A stretch of DNA of 64,000 bases from the NCBI RefSeq assembly GCF_037126465.1, contig NC_088201.1:142664376-142728375 (forward strand), in the 5' to 3' direction. Below the pieces are notes generated by a model. The model did not search any database. It was not told where the DNA came from and saw only the letters and a list, made by a program, of their open reading frames with translations. Source of the stretch: Ornithodoros turicata. Its lineage: Eukaryota; Arthropoda; Arachnida; Ixodida; Argasidae. Position numbers and translations under genes: made by a program. This document shows, piece after piece, positions 1 to 9,924 of the stretch (the stretch's first letter is position 1; every line of letters begins with the position of its first letter).

Positions 1-2162
1 AGGACAGGGTACAGCTTACCGTCCTCACAGAAACCGTCCCCAAAACCGTGGAAGACACAAGAGTTCTCATGGGAGTATTGGAGGAAGTAGAGAACCTTGA
101 TTCCAAGTGTACTCCTCCTGAAGGCGTCGACGCATCGCAGCCGGCGATCTCTCTCATACGAACACTGTTTAATGATTTGAAGTCAGCTTCAGTGACGCCG
201 GATGAATCAGCATATGCATTTGAATTTCTTTCGGAACAGATAAGTCTCTTAACCAAGAAGCCTCCGAAATACTCAGCAGACCTTGTGTTTGCGAGCTTGT
301 TCTATACAATATCGCCACATGCCTACAAATTCGTCCGGTCCTCCTCAAAGCTCGTCTTGCCTCACCCGTCAACCATAAAACGGGTTTGCGCTGGATATGA
401 AGTTAACCCCCAGCGTGAGCAAAGTGATGGGAATTTTCTTTCCTACAGCAAAGCAAATGGCAGAGTGTGAAAAAGTGGTGACATTAATGCTGGACGAGGT
501 GCACCTCAAGGAGTGCTTTGACTACAAAGGAGGAACCATTGTCGGGACCTCTGTCAATACGGCTGAACCTGCCAAAAGTGCACATGTGTTTATGACTCAC
601 AGCTTGTTGTCGCCAAACAAAGACGTGGCTCTTATTGTACCCGTTTATAAGATCACGGCTGAAGTCCTGCATCAGCTTCTCCGAAGAGTTATTGTGGAGC
701 TTGAAAAGATAGGCTTCCGTGTCATTGCTGTTGTCACTGACAACAACTCCATCAATCGCAAAGCCAGGTCTTTCTTTGTGAGTCCTTCGAGATTGGACAT
801 TGTCTTCCCACATCCATCTGACAGCAGTCAACCGCTCTTTTACATCGTGGACTCCGTCCATTTGCTGAAATGCATACGCAACAACTGGATCAACCAAAAA
901 AATCATGGGAGGGTCATGTATCACCCTTCTTTTCATCATGTGCTCGAAGGCGCTCCCACACCTATGCTCTCTGCAAGTTTCAACACCCTGTGCAAACTTC
1001 ATTCATCTGAACAAGGAGAATTGATAAAGCTGAGCCACGGATTGACCATGAAAGCACTGAACCCATCCAACTTGGAACGACAGAACGTAAAGTTGGCACT
1101 GCGGTGGAAGCGTTGAGGCAGCGTAGCGACAGACTTGAAAATGCCGATGAGACTGCCGAATTTGTGGACATAATAGTCAGATGGTGGTCAGTTGTAAACG
1201 TGAAGACTCCCAGAAAGGGCCACAGACTCCGTGATCCCCTCCAACAGCCAGTGACTTCGATGACTGAGCCCCAGATTGTGTTTTTGAATAGTGTTGTTGA
1301 ATGGCTTGATGAATGGCAGCGGCAGAACCTTGACTCTGGCAGATTAACACGGGAGACCCACCAAGCTTTTCGTCTCACTTGCTATGCACTGACAGAAGTC
1401 TCAAGGTACTGCCTTGAAGAGCTCGGCTTCACATATGTTCTCCTTGGAAAATTCCAGACAGGCAGTCTCGAAGGGAGATTTGGCCAATATAGAAGGTTAT
1501 CTGGAACACAGTATCACATATCTGTGAGGCAGATCTACGAGTCTGAAAACAAACTGAGACTGCAGAAGATGATGTCCTTGCCTTTAGAAGAAGAAATGGG
1601 AGAAATGTCAAACTCGCCAGCTGATGATGATCAAGACTTTGATATTGAAATCACAGATGAAGACATAGCAAGTAAAAGAGATGTCATGGCTGCTATAACC
1701 TACGTAGCAGGCTATTGCGCTCATTCGACGTTAAATAAGTTAGCTTGCAAGCCATGTGAAGAGAATCTGGTCCTAACGCACCGAGAACTCGTAATTGAAA
1801 GTTCAATGATTGAGAACCTGACGAGAGGAGGGCTGAAGTTCCCTCAACCATTTGTGGTGAATTCAGTCCTCTATACCGAGCTTGTAGTAGAAAAACTGAT
1901 GTCTGAGAAACATGCTGTGCGGTTTCATGCAGCTAGGAACCAAAGACAATTGGTGGTGAATCTGACGCAATCACTGCTGGATACCTTTGAGGACTTCGAC
2001 TGCTGTGTGAATGGCCACGAGCCAGGTCTGGTACTCCGCCATATTCTCTGTGCAGCAACAAATACAGTGCCCAAGAACTACTGCAGGAAAAGGAATGATA
2101 GGTCACTTCAGCAAAAGCCAGCGGGAAAGACCAGGAAGGCAGCAACACTGAAGCACACTTAG
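1..2162 (+). pseudogene. P-element / THAP9-like transposase, frameshifted, 5' end outside window
   Basis: Three overlapping reading-frame segments form one P-superfamily transposase: frame 3 to about position 410, frame 1 to about 1100, then frame 3 to the stop at 2160-2162. Family motifs appear in order: LMLDEVHLK (first catalytic Asp region, near 490), VVTDNNSINR (near 730), HLLKCIRNNW (near 865, GTP-binding/insertion-domain region) and KFQTGSLEGRFGQYRRLSG (near 1450, Glu-containing end of the RNase H-like fold). The first shift lies in a run of C near 405-412, the second near 1095-1104, so one nucleotide was probably gained or lost at each. The frame is open back to base 1, so the THAP DNA-binding domain would lie outside the window. 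P-family transposases cut and paste DNA in the nucleus; this copy cannot make the full protein. Family assignment is firm; whether the lesions are real or sequence errors is not testable here. Confidence 0.85.
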
Positions 2163-2415
2163 CTTGTACATAGCAGTTGTAGATATGAATAATAACTTGT
2201 GAATAGCAAAGTAGTACCTCAGATTCAGCTTGTAAACTGGAACTGGTTTGTTGTAGCCCAGTTTTCAGTTAATACGTTTGCGGGACAGTCAGCTTATTTC
2301 ACAACCGTGTGTGATAGTTACCCTACATTTGTCGTTAAGTTGAAGTCAATCACCATGTATTATATGTCCTTATGTGTCTATTGCGTTCGTTCATTTAATT
2401 TAGCTTGTTGTGAAA

Positions 2416-2469
2416 AATAAAGCAACTTCCCCTTATGCTGGGGCTGCAATGTCTTGGGTTTGGAATAAA
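2416..2469 (+). terminator. Two AATAAA polyadenylation signals after the P-like gene
   Basis: AATAAA occurs at 2416-2421 and 2464-2469, about 250-300 bases beyond the transposase stop codon. That spacing suits the 3' end of the transposase mRNA. Motif match only. Confidence 0.4.
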
Positions 2470-4434
2470 ATGTTCAGTGTTGCTTCTGCCGCAAAGATAG
2501 CATTTGCGCGACTTTTATTACACCACTGCAGCTGTTCTGCTTCACTGTTATAACGAAATAATAGAAACGAAAGCACGATGTGCATGCGAAGCCACGTTTG
2601 CAATGCACTCTTCCTGCTTGCGAGCCTACAGCCGCTGCTCCCCAGAGCGGAGGGACCGATCGTGGTGACGTCACGTTTGCATGGAGTGGCCTTGTTAGTC
2701 TAGGTGGCATTGGTCTGGCGGGCAGTTACGAGAAGAGAAGGGAGAGAAGTGGCAGCGGCGTCTCGCGTCTCGACGATGTCAGTTGCCACTACGGTATGAT
2801 GGCATTGTTCAAAGAGAAGTCCCAGATTTGTTCGTGTGTCAAAGTGACTCAGCGCATGTTGTGATGTTTCCCAACACAAGTATCCTACGTACGAACAGTC
2901 TTTCGAGTACAGAACTGGAATGCAGCTCACGCCTGAGGAACACTTGTGAGCGCCGTGGCATTTTCAAATGCAGTCACAACGGAGACAGGATTCGGTGTCC
3001 GTGCGACAAGCATTGCCCGCTTCGTTGAAACCTTCGCACTGCAGCCAACGAAAGGAGATGCTAACCGTGAAATCTCGTGCACTCCTGTGATCGTCGCTTA
3101 CTTCTGGGAGTAGTGTGTGTGTGTGTGTTTTCGTGTTCGAACTTGGTCAACGAACGCAACGATTTGGACTCTGTAGGCACGGTGAATATTTGTGTCAGAT
3201 TATTGAATCAGTACGATGTTTCAAATAAATGTGTATTTTGTCAAAAATTTGCCTAGTTGTTCTGGAATACGGAATAACAAGCGTCGGGCATGAAAACCAG
3301 TAAAAGTAAAAGCCGATGGTAGCCAGTACTGGCCAGTACCGGGCCGAAAGGCGAGCCAAACTGAGAGACTCCTGATTGGCCGAAAGGTAGGCATCATAGT
3401 TCATTTTCATTGGTTGCATGTCCAGTGTTGCCTGAATTATCTCAAACTATGGGCTCTATGGGGAGCTGTGGGAGCCTGGCACGGGGAGAGCCGGCCGTTA
3501 CAGACAGCGTCCTTGGAGTGCGCAGCGCGTCCCGCGTCCCCTGCTCGCTCATTCAAATTTCGTGTTAGACGCGTTCGGACGTATGTTTGCAGGGCTCTCG
3601 CTTGGGAATCGTCTTTCGTCGTGTTTTGGTGCCCTGGTGCGGCGACTGTTTATTGTGCCCTCCTAGTGATATCTGTTTCTGTGTGTACCTTGGAAGATAT
3701 CTCCGGAAGCCGTTGGACTTCGTGAATTCAAGGTTAGTTGTGTGCCTGTAGTGCTATGTTTCGTTCACCTTTTGCTTGGTAATGTTCTTAGCATGTGGGT
3801 TCCTATAACTTTATCTGCGCAGTGTGGTTATTACTATATTGATTCATATTTTCTTATCCTCTAGCTGTTATCTCAGTGTGCTCGTTACCCTGCTGGTTAA
3901 CTTGTACCGTCACTTACAGCGTCAGGGAGAAGATACCACATGTGATGCTCCAGTCACACTGTTATACTAATGTGGAAACTCGTAATTGCCGACAATTTTG
4001 CCGGACTAATTTCGGTGAACAACACAGATGTGCCAACACGCACGAGACGTGGAAAAATTAAGAGATACGTCGTGGAGATGTTGAAAGAGATCAAGTAAGT
4101 TAAGCTGAAGTGCGTTGCAGACCTCCTTACTAACTTGTATTTGTTCCGAAACAGGTAGAGCATACACTTCACCCATGCGACTACATTACCCATGAAACGT
4201 TGTATGACGTCCGACAGTATACCTTTCGCAAAAAAAAAAAAAAAAAAAAATCGGACAAGACTGCAGAAGAGATTGTATGACGTATCTATAATCCTTGCAT
4301 GCTCACTCTTTCAGTTCTCATACTTTTAGCCACAAACTATTTTTCTGTACGCCATTCGCACGTACAATATGCGCCCATGTAGGACAAAGAGCGGCGACTC
4401 TGGTTTAGCAGTGTAGCACAGGCTGCATAGTGGC
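2470..4434. other. Unassigned intergenic DNA; possible promoter and first exon near 3.37-3.73 kb
   Basis: No reading frame here resembles a known family. A GT microsatellite lies near 3113-3128 and a run of 21 A at 4230-4250. CCAAT-like boxes occur near 3374 and 3409. They are followed by a GC-rich stretch ending near 3731 in a splice-donor-like AAG|GTTAGT. Together these could be a promoter with a non-coding first exon on the plus strand, but this is weak inference. Confidence 0.25.
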
Positions 4435-4546
4435 CCACTGCTCCAGCACGATTTCTGCTGGTCCACTGTTCCAGCTGGATTTCTACTGGTTCATTGCTCC
4501 AGCACGATTCCTGCTGGTCCACTGCTCCAGCAGCATTTCTGCTGGT
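4435..4546. repeat. 28-bp minisatellite, four units
   Basis: Four head-to-tail 28-bp units start at 4435, 4463, 4491 and 4519. Each has the form CCACTGCTCCAGCAC..TTCTGCTGGT with a few substitutions. The short open frames across it come from the repeat and are not genes. Confidence 0.9.
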
Positions 4547-4962
4547 CCAGGTCCCAAATTATGTGTCAACTTCTCCTTCAGCGTCTGGCCTGATAGAATT
4601 TTTGATAGGGTATGCATATATGTGGCACTTGCATTGTTATTCGCTTTCTTTTCTTTCACTGTTTGTTCTTTGTCAGGCTGTGAATAAAGTATGCACTCTC
4701 ATTCTTGTTGCAGGTACACTTTTCCAAAGCTGTGGCCAGAGCCGGCATCCACTCCTGGCGCATGCACAAACAAGCAGAGGAATTTACGCACCTCCCGCAG
4801 TGTCCAAGCAAATGGCAATTTTGTGCCTCCCACTTCAGGTCAGCTGCCCCTGTGGAGGCCGGCTCTGGCTGTAGCTGAATTATTGCATCTGGCAGATCTC
4901 GGAAGTTTGTAAGCATGCATTCGTGCTGTGTCATTCAGCTGTGGTCATATATTTTCACACAT

Positions 4963-5192
4963 GGACACTGCAAACACCCTTTCTGAAAGGGTGTAGAGCA
5001 AGCTGAAGGTGGAACATTACACCTAAAAGGGAGTCAGTTAGGATACCATCTTATTACACCAATATTGGTGTAGAAATACACCAATACACAAAGGGTGTAT
5101 TTTCTTTGAGGGTGTTGCTATACACCTTAAAGGGAGTGAATTAAAATACCATGGGATTACACCCAAAAGGGAGTTTTTCAGTTTACAGTGTA
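4963..5192. mobile_element. Small MITE with ACACCC/GGGTGT internal palindromes
   Basis: The left end reads CACTGCAAACACCCTTT and the right end is a near inverse, AGTTTACAGTG followed by TA. Between them, short motifs of the type ACACC..AAAGGG are repeated in both orientations. The same architecture, with better ends, is seen at 16376-17441, so this is a shorter and more decayed member of that family. No coding potential; it would depend on a transposase supplied elsewhere. Confidence 0.55.
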
Positions 5193-5373
5193 CTGTGATA
5201 ATGAGTATGGTGGGCGGATATATATTTTACAAATTGCAAGATCCATTGTTGGGGTTGGTGCCTCTTTGCTCTTTTGACCCGGACGCGCCAAGCCCCAAAG
5301 GTTGGTGTCAGTCTCTGAGCGGGACTTCCCGGGGGAGGCGGCGCCCCCCCCCCCTAGTTCATGATCCAGAGGG

Positions 5374-5479
5374 CACGCAGAAGGCATAGATGTCGACTGC
5401 CGGAGGGAGGGGGGGGGCGGGGGGCTAGCCCCCCGCCCCCCCCCTCTCCCCGGCAGTCGACATCTATGCCTTCTGCGTG
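5374..5479. repeat. 106-bp near-perfect palindrome with G/C-run core
   Basis: Arms of 53 bases meet at GC|TA|GC (centre between 5426 and 5427). The outer 29 bases of each arm (5374-5402 and 5451-5479) are exact inverse copies. The inner part is poly-G facing poly-C with two mismatches. A DNA or RNA hairpin with a G-rich stem would form. An open frame on the minus strand through this stretch is a by-product of the G/C runs. Confidence 0.9.
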
Positions 5480-5727
5480 TTCGATGGGCAGGGCACCATA
5501 TTTTTGAAGCTTTCCTCGTTTTGCTAAAAAGGCCATGTGTGCGAACACGCATCTATTGCAAGAGCTGTGAGGAAAGTGTTTACACTTGTTCATAACCATG
5601 AATTGCATATGATTCAACCACGATCAATGTTCATGTTCAGGTACATGCAGGGAACGTGCGTGCAGCTAATGTCATGCACCTAAGTCCCAAAACACGTGCC
5701 AGGCGATCACCAATGCTGATAGCCTAC

Positions 5728-6785
5728 CTTTGAGGTAGTTTTTAACCTGGGCTAGGCTCTTGTCACTCCAGAGGCTGTCACAGTCTCTTATTATGTCCTG
5801 GTGTTTGTCGGTACGCTGCACTGAAATCTCATGCTCCCCAGCACTGATGCCTGTATGCCCTATTCCTCTGTCATCAGCATCGTTATACTGAAATCAGAGA
5901 CAATTTGGGAAGGTAGATTTCAAGGTACTGACCAAGTTCTTGGTTCCAGTAGACAGAGTATCGCACGGGCTGTAGATTCGTTTTTTCTTCAATCTCGGTG
6001 CTGGCTTGTTTATGGTGAGCTTGCGGAATGTAATTTCCTGCAGAGGCGCTTGTGGCTGTGGTCGTTTTGCTGCAAGTTAACATATATGCTTTACCACACA
6101 TACAATCATGAACAAGGCATTCCAAGCACAAAAACAGACAAGTAGGAGCTCAAGAATGGACAATACATGTGGACGAGCAGTTTCTCACCTTCAGTTGGTA
6201 CAGCCCATGTGCACAGCACATCTGTGGTGGAAATGCCGCCTTTCTGGTCCGCGAGCGTCAGGAGAAGCCCAGCAACGTGATGGCAGGTCTGTGAGGGTCT
6301 GACGAGAACAACAAAACAGGTTGATTAGTATACTGCATGTACTCGTCACATGCCTTATATCGGTCAACATACGGTACATCTTTTAAATGGATCTTTTGAA
6401 GACGTGAATGGTTGAGGGGCTTACCCAATAGCACAGTGACAGTACGCCCCAACAATGGTGTGGTCATTCTTGTTGACGGCAGCGTACACCGGGTACAGTC
6501 CCTTTCTCATGGAGGGGACACAAACAGCTTTAAATAGTCCCGTTGCACTCGCCTGGAGATTGCATTGTAGTGTACATTACTCAGTAGTCCTTCTTCCTTG
6601 AAAAGAAAACCCATTTGAAGCTGCTGTGCCTTTGCTTTTCCAAGTGTGTGCAGAAAACTCCACACCTGTTCCTTGCTGGGGCAGGGACCCTGTGCGAAGT
6701 TCGCATTCCAGCCCTCGATTACAGCCACGTAACCGCCTGAAAAAACGTCGCTGCCAGGTTCCATCACTTGTGCCTGTGATCCCAC
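5728..6785 (-). pseudogene. Spliced gene segment encoding a SWIM-type zinc finger, with frame lesions
   Basis: Four minus-strand exons can be read. Exon a (about 6785 or 6767 down to 6425) ends at GG|GTAAG and encodes the first half of a SWIM finger, GAYCHCAIG. Exon b (6298-6189) follows a pyrimidine tract and CAG, and continues in phase as TCHHVAGLLLTLAD, then CTWAVPTEG before GTGAG. Exon c (6037-5933) and exon d (5887-5728, ending AAAG|GTAGG) join in phase with each other. The resulting CxC..CxH pattern is the SWIM zinc-binding signature, a DNA- or protein-binding fold; in arthropod repeats it often precedes a YqaJ-type nuclease, which I cannot see here. Odd points: exon a shows a one-base shift near 6575, and exon b to c is one base out of phase. 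The gene is therefore probably decayed, unless these are sequence errors. Further exons likely lie on both sides. Confidence 0.6.
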
Positions 6786-8359
6786 TCCGCATGGAGAAAA
6801 ATGCTACTCCGCAGTGCGAACTTAACCACAACCGAAACCATGCAACCTGAAAGTGCGGTCGTGTCTTCCGCCTGAACCGTGTATGCCGCTTGCCCGCCAC
6901 TCACCAGCATTAATTCAGAAGCACAAAGGCAGTTCGGACTCTTTTATTTCCTGGCGGTACCTACATATTATGATATGTCAGACGACATCGCGTAAAAATA
7001 GAGAAAATAACATTTTCGCGCCTACTGACACGGAACATACGCACCTTTGTTCCGTCTCCCTTCTGCTGCGTCCCCCTTTTTTTTTCCGGGATTGAAAACT
7101 GCCCTGCACAACAACGATCATGCAAAACAGAGCAGAAGTTCGAGCAACGTTTCTTTTCCCCCAACGTTGATAAAGCGTATAGATAATTGTGTATCCTAGC
7201 AGCACAGCACCGTAAAAATCGTTGTGCACGGTCCACGTAATTTCTTCACATCAATGAGTTCACATAACATTCACTTCACACTTCACATAACATAACATTC
7301 ACTTCACACACGCATAAAAAAAGACCTGCTTTAAAAATTGCACAAGACGTATTTCGCAGCTCAGCTGCATCAATGTTGCAACAGTGTTCCTCCCTTCATA
7401 AGTTGAAATCGCATCTTCGCTGACGTGAAGTAGCAGATTCGGCGCACGCAAGAAGTCCTGTATTTTATCGTTGCTGCGCCACAGAAAACTGCTTACGATC
7501 TTCCGCCAGCTTGTAATGAAACGGTGAGCGTCCTAAGTAGATGATGTTCCTTCCTGGGGCTCAACTGTCTTGATATCAGAACAAAAATAGCCTTCCAATG
7601 CCGTCGTGGATACGAAGAGAACATGCTCACGCGCTACACTCATGCCTACCATTTTAGTTTGCGGGTTAGCCCCGCGGTGGCGCCAGCTCTTTTTAAAATG
7701 GTGGATTGAGCGACGGTGGTGATGATGGTGAACCAATTCCCCGTTGTCGGCTTCACAGAAGTGGGCAACGTCACGACTGACGCCGTGGGGAATGTGCGTC
7801 CTGGGCCGCATTCTAAGTGAACTGTGGCGGCACAAAATCGGAGCGAAGGAATGAGCTGGCGTTGATAAACTGACGAATCCCAGCGTCAAAAATTCAGAAA
7901 TCCAAATATCTTGGATATCAGGGCGACTTACTCGGATTGATTGCAACTAGCGTATAATTGATTAATCATGTAATATCATGTTTGAAGTGGCGCATTTCTG
8001 GTAATGCGTTACAAAACTGCGGCAGCACGTGATTCATTGTGTTTTCCGAACCCAAGTGAGCGTACAGCTTGTAATGTATAATGCCATTATATTCTTGACG
8101 GATAATGTAACTCTGTTAGCAACTTGAAGACAATGTAATGACCCAGTAACTGGATACTGTACACAAGTAATTACTTTTTGAAGGTTATGAATTAAACCCA
8201 TCACATCTAGATGTCACAGCATAGAGATACATAGAGATCACAGCTGTTATATAGGGCACTAGTTCAGTGAGACTATGACCTGTAATCAGTGTACACTGGA
8301 CTACAGTATCTCTAGTGTCAGTTCCACTTGTCCCAGTGACACCCTAGTACGGTCAGTAA
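6786..8359. other. Unassigned DNA upstream of the SWIM exons
   Basis: On the minus strand ATGCTG|GTGAGT near 6910 could be a start exon spliced to exon a, but nothing confirms it. No open frame between 6.9 and 8.3 kb resembles a known family. A motif GGTAATGCGTTAC followed by ACGTGATTCAT near 7996-8035 is related to sequence at 15090-15140 and marks a diverged interspersed repeat. Confidence 0.3.
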
Positions 8360-8518
8360 CCAGTGTATCCCATGAAAATCCAGTACAGCCAGTAGCCAGT
8401 GTACACTGGTTTCCAGTGTATCCAGTGAAGCTCCAGTACTGCCAGTGACCAGGGTACACTGGTTACCAGTGTACCCCGTGAAAATCCTGTATATCCACTG
8501 ACCAGTATGAACTGGTTT
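8360..8518. repeat. 53-bp minisatellite, three units, rich in CCAGTGTACACTGG palindrome
   Basis: Exact 53-bp spacing: units start at 8360, 8413 and 8466, and a partial fourth begins at 8519. Each carries a version of the palindrome CCAGTGTACACTGG. The same palindrome recurs outside the array near 8842. The open frames on the minus strand are repeat artefacts. Confidence 0.9.
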
Positions 8519-9740
8519 CCAGTATTGCCTCTGATTTCCAATCTTTTCCACTCTGACCAGTGGCATTTCCAGTGTAAATCTTACTGCTGTTTTTTCAACA
8601 GAATTTCTCAGGAGGGTTGGAAGTGTTTCTTAAATAGAAGCTTCTTAGGCTTTACTTTCTTTTTCTTTCAGCCCTGTTGAAAAAAACGTTAATGTTGAAT
8701 CTGGAAATGTTACTGTTGGACTGGAAATCACACTAGAAATACTGGATGTCATCCTGCCAATAGTGGAAACCACTTCACACTGGGCAGTGGGCGTACTGGA
8801 ATAACACTGCTATAACTGCAAGGGACAGTGAGTGTGCTGTAAACCAGTGTACACTGGTTACTCATGATCGTCCCACTGGTCAAAAGAGGCCAGAGGTAGG
8901 TGGATTATTTTAGTTTCCAGTGCATTACCTTTACCGGTAACCTTCGGAAAAGTAATTCCTTACGTTACTCATTATTATTCCATGCTTTGTAATGCATTAC
9001 TACATAAATCATTACTTTTGTATAGTAATACTCTCGCATTTAGCGCATTTTCCTACTTTCTAACACAGTTTGTCGAGGTGTTCGAATGCGCTTTCTAGCC
9101 CACTACAGCCCGTCGTTGGATATCTGCAACGGTATCTTTGACGGCATAAGAAACAAGCATAGCGCGACCTTTTAGTGAGGAAATTGTCCGTACTCTTGTC
9201 AGTAGGTATTCCTGCATGCAAAACAGTTGATCATTTCTCCACTGGTGGCAGTGCCGAGCTGCTTGGAAGCATTTTACAAATGCCGTTGTCCGTCCCATGC
9301 GCGAGCAACAAAGAACAGGTATGCAAATTTGAAGAGAAATGCTTTTGAGCTCATTTTTTGGAGCTAAATCTTTTCGAGCTGCCTGTAGAAAGGTCTGTTG
9401 TCATAATAATGCATAGATTTTGAGAACTTTCACGCCGAAGAGAGAGATAAATCTTTTGTTTTGTAGCCTTGTTGCAAATCTGCAACCACGGGCAATGAGT
9501 GTCACGCGCCCAGGTTGTTGTATATGTGGAACATGCATTTCCATTTAGACCTGCGCTCTCATCTCTGGGTTTTGTAGTCTGGGTTAAGTAGTTTCTGTAT
9601 GCTGGTGGTTTGTTCGCCAATATTTGTTTTGTTTTCTGTTCTTAGGAGGGCTTTGCGACTAAGATGTTCTATGGAGTGCTCGGAGCCAGACCGAAGACAT
9701 TCCTGGGGAGCAAAAATTTGTTGGAGCACATCGACTGTAA
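8519..9740. other. Non-coding repeat debris
   Basis: Contains TTACCGGTAA and TAATGCATTAC palindromes near 8930-9005, similar to the set at 14860-15120. No supported gene. Confidence 0.3.
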
Positions 9741-9747
9741 CTAGAGC

Positions 9748-9924
9748 GACTTTTCCGATGAGAGCAGTGGAGACGAATATGATGGCGACACTGTTATCGA
9801 CGACAGCAGCGATGACGACACCGAATGCGCTTACACAGAATAAGGTGTTGCTGCCCCTGGTAAGGACCTCAAATACGTATATGCAGGTAAACGGTTCACA
9901 TGAAACAAACACCACCTTTGATCA
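9748..9924 (+). pseudogene. N-terminal acidic piece of a piggyBac transposase
   Basis: From 9748 the frame reads DFSDESSGDEYDGDT and then a run of D and S residues. Such an acidic leader is typical of the N-terminus of piggyBac transposases. It stops making sense near 9840 and is cut at 9925 by the palindromic element; the rest of the same gene resumes at 12551. Two fragments of one gene flanking an insertion is the simplest reading. Short and low-complexity, so moderate confidence. Confidence 0.5.

Noticed and set aside
5178..5617. Minus-strand frames of 124 and 87 codons with Gly/Pro runs
   Set aside because: Generated by the G/C runs of the 106-bp palindrome and MITE sequence.
7533..7946. 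137-codon minus-strand frame with a His run
   Set aside because: Low-complexity segment and no recognisable domain; not linked by splice signals to the SWIM exons.
8318..8566. 82-codon minus-strand frame with repeated WLLAVL-type words
   Set aside because: It is the 53-bp minisatellite read as protein.
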